Source: an uncultured Bacteroides sp.
GTDB lineage: Bacteria; Bacteroidota; Bacteroidia; Bacteroidales; Bacteroidaceae
NCBI RefSeq assembly: GCF_963676325.1
Contig: NZ_OY781099.1
Location: 1,364,001 to 1,428,000 of the forward strand
Reading direction: 5' to 3'
DNA: 64,000 nt
A program made the translations under genes and the position numbers. Position 1 is the first letter of the stretch. Each line of letters starts with the position of its first letter. The notes under the pieces are model-generated. The model saw only the letters and a program-made list of their open reading frames with translations. It had not been told where the DNA came from and did no database searches. Below are positions 61,010 through 64,000 of this stretch, one piece after another.

Positions 61010-62985
61010 GGTTCTTCGTCACTTTAGGTGCAAGCTATTAGGTTTTAAACGCAATGAGTTTGACATTAAGTAGTCTATAGCTTGCCCTATTAAACATCTG
61101 CCTTTTGATGGCCTTTATTTTATTGACAGTTCCTTCCAAGAGTCCGTTGTTCAAATAAATATCCATTGCATTTTGCACCGCTTGTTGGTCTGCTTTTATT
61201 CCACAAGCAAATGTCTTCATGGCTTTTGAATCACATTCCATAGCCTGTTTTATCCAATTTCCCAGAGACCATTGCTTGGGATTTCCATTTATCATTTCCT
61301 TGAATCTCAGTCCTAATGTTACAACCTGTTTTATTGATGGATTCTTCAATAGATCAGTAAGACTTTGCACGGCGGATTCCCCTTTCAATATAAATCTCCG
61401 TATACTCCTTATTGATGCGTGTTTTTTGTTTTTCCTTTCAGCTATATTTTTGTTATATTTCCTGATTTCTCGTAGTTCTTGCTTTATTTTGTTTCTGATT
61501 CCTATCGTGGCAGCCGAGATTGCAATCGCATCCATTTTGCTTTCCATTTTCTTCTTCAATTTCTTTATATCCGTACATCCATGGCTGATTTCCAAAGCCA
61601 GTTCATCGACATGTTTTAATATACTCTTTTGCTGCGCAGACATATAATCCTTGCCTGTATGGTGACGTACCAAACGCCAGATAACCTGTGAATGCACTCC
61701 TAATTGGCGGGCTGTTTCTGAAATGCTCATTCCTTTTCTGATAAGGCTATCTGCTTGCACAAACAGGTTCAGTTTATGTCGATGTCTGGCATCCCCCAGG
61801 CCATAAAGAGCTTCCATGATTTTGGTTCTGCATTCTTCCGTGGAGGGATAAGAATAAGTTTGGTTATGTACACTTAGCCGCGATAATGAGGCTATTTCTT
61901 CCGTCAGAGCATCCACCAGATTCTTTATCAAATGGAATCTGTCACAGATTTGGGTAACACCGGGTAGGATACGATTAATAGCTTCAACAAAGTTTCGCCC
62001 CCGGTCTCGGGTTATATATTGTATCTGAGGATTATTTCGCAAGAACTGCTCTAATTCATCCCCTTCCCGGCAAGGAAGTACCGCAATGGGACGATGGGTC
62101 ATCTGGTCTACAATAACACTCCCATATATATGCCCTTTCTTCTGTGCAAAGTCATCTATACCTATAGCCACAGGTAGAGAATTACTACTTTTTGAGGGCA
62201 ATTCCTTGTGAGCACTCCGTAGACAGGCAGATTGACTGCAGAAGATGTTCTGCCCGTGTAAAAGCTCACTAGCAGTACGGGATGTGACTTTTAGAGATAC
62301 TTCACGGATACGTTCCTCTACCTCCAGAGTGTTGCGGCCATAGGGAGAAGCCAGGCAGGAATGGTCCTCACTAAAGACCTTGCGGAGACAATGCTCATTT
62401 CGGCAACGAAATTTGCGGGTTTTGACCAATAGAGTTAGGGAATGATTAAAGATCTCTGAACCCTGAAGTTGGCGTATATAGTGCCCATGTAAGCTTTGAC
62501 TCAAACAACCACAGGCCGGACAGCGGATATTATTAGAGGTACAGGACAATTCTACAGTATATGATTTTCCACTTATAGAGACTCTATCCTGGCGATAATG
62601 GGGAATATGAAGTTTAAAAGAAATAGTTGATTTCTTTTTGTTAACATTGACGTAAATAGGCTTATTTGTAGTAACTTTACCAACTGTAGATATGCTTTGA
62701 TTCATTGGAGTCTTGATGCTTTGGTCAGCTTAAAGATACTGATTTTCAAGCATATCTGCAACTTTTTAAACACCTAATTCTCTGATAATAAGATAGATAC
62801 AAACCTTTAGATGGCTTAATTATAGAGGTTGTTAGAAATTTCAATAGAACTTCCCTTTATCACGACTTTTGACAATATCATGACTTTAGATAACGGGGCA
62901 TAATATTCAAGATAGAAAAACATTTGAAATGCCTATGAATAAAGACTTTTATCTGAATAGCTTGCACCTAAAGTGACGAAGAACC
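61010..62985 (-). mobile_element. Complete ISL3-family insertion sequence (1976 bp)
   Basis: Perfect 30-bp terminal inverted repeats (61010-61039 and 62956-62985, starting GGTTCTTCGTCACTTTAGG) bound one transposase gene. 8-bp direct repeats TTTTTTTA flank the element, as expected for ISL3. About 250 bp of noncoding sequence lie between the transposase start and the right repeat. The insertion is 25 bp beyond the PD40 gene stop, so it disrupts no gene but may separate that gene from its terminator. Confidence 0.96.
61038..62705 (-). CDS. ISL3-family transposase
   Basis: 555 residues. The N-terminal zinc-ribbon segment has CPACGCLSQSLHGHYIRQLQ and CRNEHCLRKVFSEDH. A helix-turn-helix region precedes the DDE domain: SLPVAIGIDDFAQKKGHIYG (first Asp), QYITRDRGRNFVEAINRILP and ICDRFHLIKNLVDAL (second Asp region). 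The terminal NGLLEGTVNKIKAIKRQMFN holds the catalytic Glu. It is full length and uninterrupted. The stop codon overlaps the left inverted repeat by two bases. Confidence 0.95.
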   Translation of the reverse strand: MNQSISTVGKVTTNKPIYVNVNKKKSTISFKLHIPHYRQDRVSISGKSYTVELSCTSNNIRCPACGCLSQSLHGHYIRQLQGSEIFNHSLTLLVKTRKFRCRNEHCLRKVFSEDHSCLASPYGRNTLEVEERIREVSLKVTSRTASELLHGQNIFCSQSACLRSAHKELPSKSSNSLPVAIGIDDFAQKKGHIYGSVIVDQMTHRPIAVLPCREGDELEQFLRNNPQIQYITRDRGRNFVEAINRILPGVTQICDRFHLIKNLVDALTEEIASLSRLSVHNQTYSYPSTEECRTKIMEALYGLGDARHRHKLNLFVQADSLIRKGMSISETARQLGVHSQVIWRLVRHHTGKDYMSAQQKSILKHVDELALEISHGCTDIKKLKKKMESKMDAIAISAATIGIRNKIKQELREIRKYNKNIAERKNKKHASIRSIRRFILKGESAVQSLTDLLKNPSIKQVVTLGLRFKEMINGNPKQWSLGNWIKQAMECDSKAMKTFACGIKADQQAVQNAMDIYLNNGLLEGTVNKIKAIKRQMFNRASYRLLNVKLIAFKT

Positions 62986-62993
62986 TTTTTTTA
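62986..62993. repeat. 8-bp target-site duplication, right copy
   Basis: TTTTTTTA, identical to 61002-61009, follows the right inverted repeat directly. Confidence 0.85.
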
Positions 62994-63010
62994 TTTCTGT
63001 GATAAAATGA

Positions 63011-64000
63011 TTAATGAAATTTCTCAGCCTCCTTGTTCTTAAAGGTACTCTCAATATCTTGTGCCCCAAAAGGCACCGGACTCTTTGATAAATCTGGTAT
63101 ATTGTAAGATTTCAATGTATTGTCATAATGCGTTGGATCTTCCTGCGGCAATGCAAAAGGTTTGTAGGCTTTACCTGTTTTGTCTATGTAACAGAAGTAA
63201 GGCTTTCCATACTGACCATCGCCTCGCTTGCTGGCAAAAACAAACCAGCGGCTATTAGATGACCAGGAATGATAGGTGTCTGAACGATTGGAATTCACCA
63301 CTTTTAAATCATCAGTTTTGCCTGTTTGCAAGTTCATTAATTGCAAATCGGTTTCACGATGCCAAATGGGGAACGTACCATAATCAGCTACTGTATAAAG
63401 AAGATATTTACCATCCGGTGAAGCTTTTGGGAAACAAACAGATTTTCCTGTCAATCGGGCATTCCACAGAGTATCGACCTTATTGCCAATGGTTCCCTTC
63501 TGAGCATCAAAAGGAATGCGGCACAAACTATATTTCAGATTCTTAATATCTTCCGGTAATTTCACTCTTGGAGCCGAGCAATAATAAATGAATTTACCGT
63601 CAGCACTGAAAACCGGGAATGTTTCAAACACTGTTGAGTCGTTCAATAACGGAGATGAAATGATCCGGTTCCGGTCAAAGTCTGCTACCACAACATCCGA
63701 AGCTGTATCATACACCTCCAGTCGCTTGCTTCCCTGAGTGTGAAAGGAAGGAATTATTACATTGGTAGAGAAAGCACCATAGCGTCCACTTGGATGGAAT
63801 TCGCCGTAAACACAGCCGGAAACCATTCCGTCTACTTTCAGTGCAAGCTTGCGCAACTTACCGTCACGGTTCAGAATAGTTCCTCCCTTTTTGTCCCGCA
63901 AATGGAAGAACGAAAGATTTCCGCTCTGATTCCCATGAGTGTGGCAATTCATGCAGGAATTGTTCACCATATTATTGTCTATCAGCACCTTTTCGTCAAA
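63011..64000 (-). CDS. PD40 (TolB-like) protein with a CxxCH haem-binding motif, 5' truncated
   Basis: The frame is open to the window edge (residues FDEK precede the first listed codon), so the start lies beyond 64000. About 329 C-terminal residues are visible. Near the visible start is CMNCH, a c-type cytochrome haem attachment motif. Beta-propeller PD40 repeats follow (GEFHPSGRYGAFSTNVIIPS, PVFSADGKFIYYCSAPR, PKASPDGKYLLYTVADYGTF, SNSRWFVFASKRGDGQYGKP). It is probably periplasmic. It belongs to a Bacteroidales group annotated as TolB-like or cytochrome c-related. Function unknown. Confidence 0.8.
   Translation of the reverse strand, partial: FDEKVLIDNNMVNNSCMNCHTHGNQSGNLSFFHLRDKKGGTILNRDGKLRKLALKVDGMVSGCVYGEFHPSGRYGAFSTNVIIPSFHTQGSKRLEVYDTASDVVVADFDRNRIISSPLLNDSTVFETFPVFSADGKFIYYCSAPRVKLPEDIKNLKYSLCRIPFDAQKGTIGNKVDTLWNARLTGKSVCFPKASPDGKYLLYTVADYGTFPIWHRETDLQLMNLQTGKTDDLKVVNSNRSDTYHSWSSNSRWFVFASKRGDGQYGKPYFCYIDKTGKAYKPFALPQEDPTHYDNTLKSYNIPDLSKSPVPFGAQDIESTFKNKEAEKFH

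Noticed and set aside
61219..61647. 142-residue plus-strand open frame inside the ISL3 element
   Set aside because: It lies entirely antisense to the transposase and encodes low-complexity hydrophobic sequence.

Overview
The window is a stretch of chromosome from a member of the Bacteroidales, most likely a Bacteroides or close relative. The evidence is a SusC/SusD pair with its own ECF sigma factor and FecR-type anti-sigma, a GH27 glycosidase, DUF4382/DUF3575/DUF3943 family proteins, an HU-HIG-like DNA-binding protein, several -7 boxes close to the Bacteroides consensus TAnnTTTG, and A+T-rich sequence with few strong Shine-Dalgarno sites. No rRNA, tRNA or CRISPR array was recognised. Functional calls come from reading motifs by eye, without database searches.

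Layout. 0-3.1 kb: 3' part of a transglutaminase-like protein, convergent with cutC across a perfect terminator hairpin. 3.2-5.8 kb: a promoter leader with four 23-bp-phased palindromes before an HU-like gene, then an A+T-rich thioredoxin-like gene and a membrane protein gene. 5.9-13 kb: housekeeping and stress genes (catalase, M28 peptidase, MFS exporter, rhomboid, nitrobindin-like lipocalin, methyltransferase, OmpA). 13.2-17.3 kb: an STN/CarboxypepD/DUF3575 protein, an AraC regulator, an ECF sigma/FecR pair and a decapitated DUF4382 remnant. 17.5-23.5 kb: an operon of TonB-dependent receptor, FptX/AmpG-like MFS permease, HemN and HemG that looks like a porphyrin or coproporphyrinogen salvage module, with a perfect 20-bp palindrome at its promoter. 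23.8-26.6 kb: a LytS/LytR-type two-component system with a TPR sensor. 26.8-28.3 kb: a small GNAT protein, a second four-palindrome array and a CDF cation exporter.

28.4-33.7 kb: a tandemly duplicated two-gene cassette (surface-repeat protein plus DUF3943 outer-membrane protein). 33.8-41.7 kb: an alpha/beta hydrolase, an NlpE-like lipoprotein, a CorC/HlyC protein, DOPA dioxygenase, a dual CDGSH protein, hypothetical envelope proteins and an EEP-family lipoprotein. 42.2-52.0 kb: a small polysaccharide utilisation locus (GH27, SusD, SusC, anti-sigma, sigma) whose susD is split by an ISAs1-family element with 10-bp target duplications. Precise excision would restore frame, so the locus is probably defective as it stands. 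52.1-56.1 kb: a Dabb protein, an orphan hybrid sensor kinase with a periplasmic-binding-protein-like sensor, and a small protein. A 31-bp near-identical element precedes both the kinase and the small gene. 56.3-60.5 kb: Fe-alcohol dehydrogenase with an AraC regulator, then a LysR regulator divergent from a BASS-like transporter. 60.5-64 kb: a repeat-rich spacer, a complete ISL3-family element (30-bp inverted repeats, 8-bp target duplication) and the 3' part of a PD40 (TolB-like) protein with a CxxCH haem motif.

The least explained items are the two phased-palindrome arrays, the duplicated kinase-flanking element, the haem-salvage promoter palindrome and the MITE-like repeat region near 60.8 kb.
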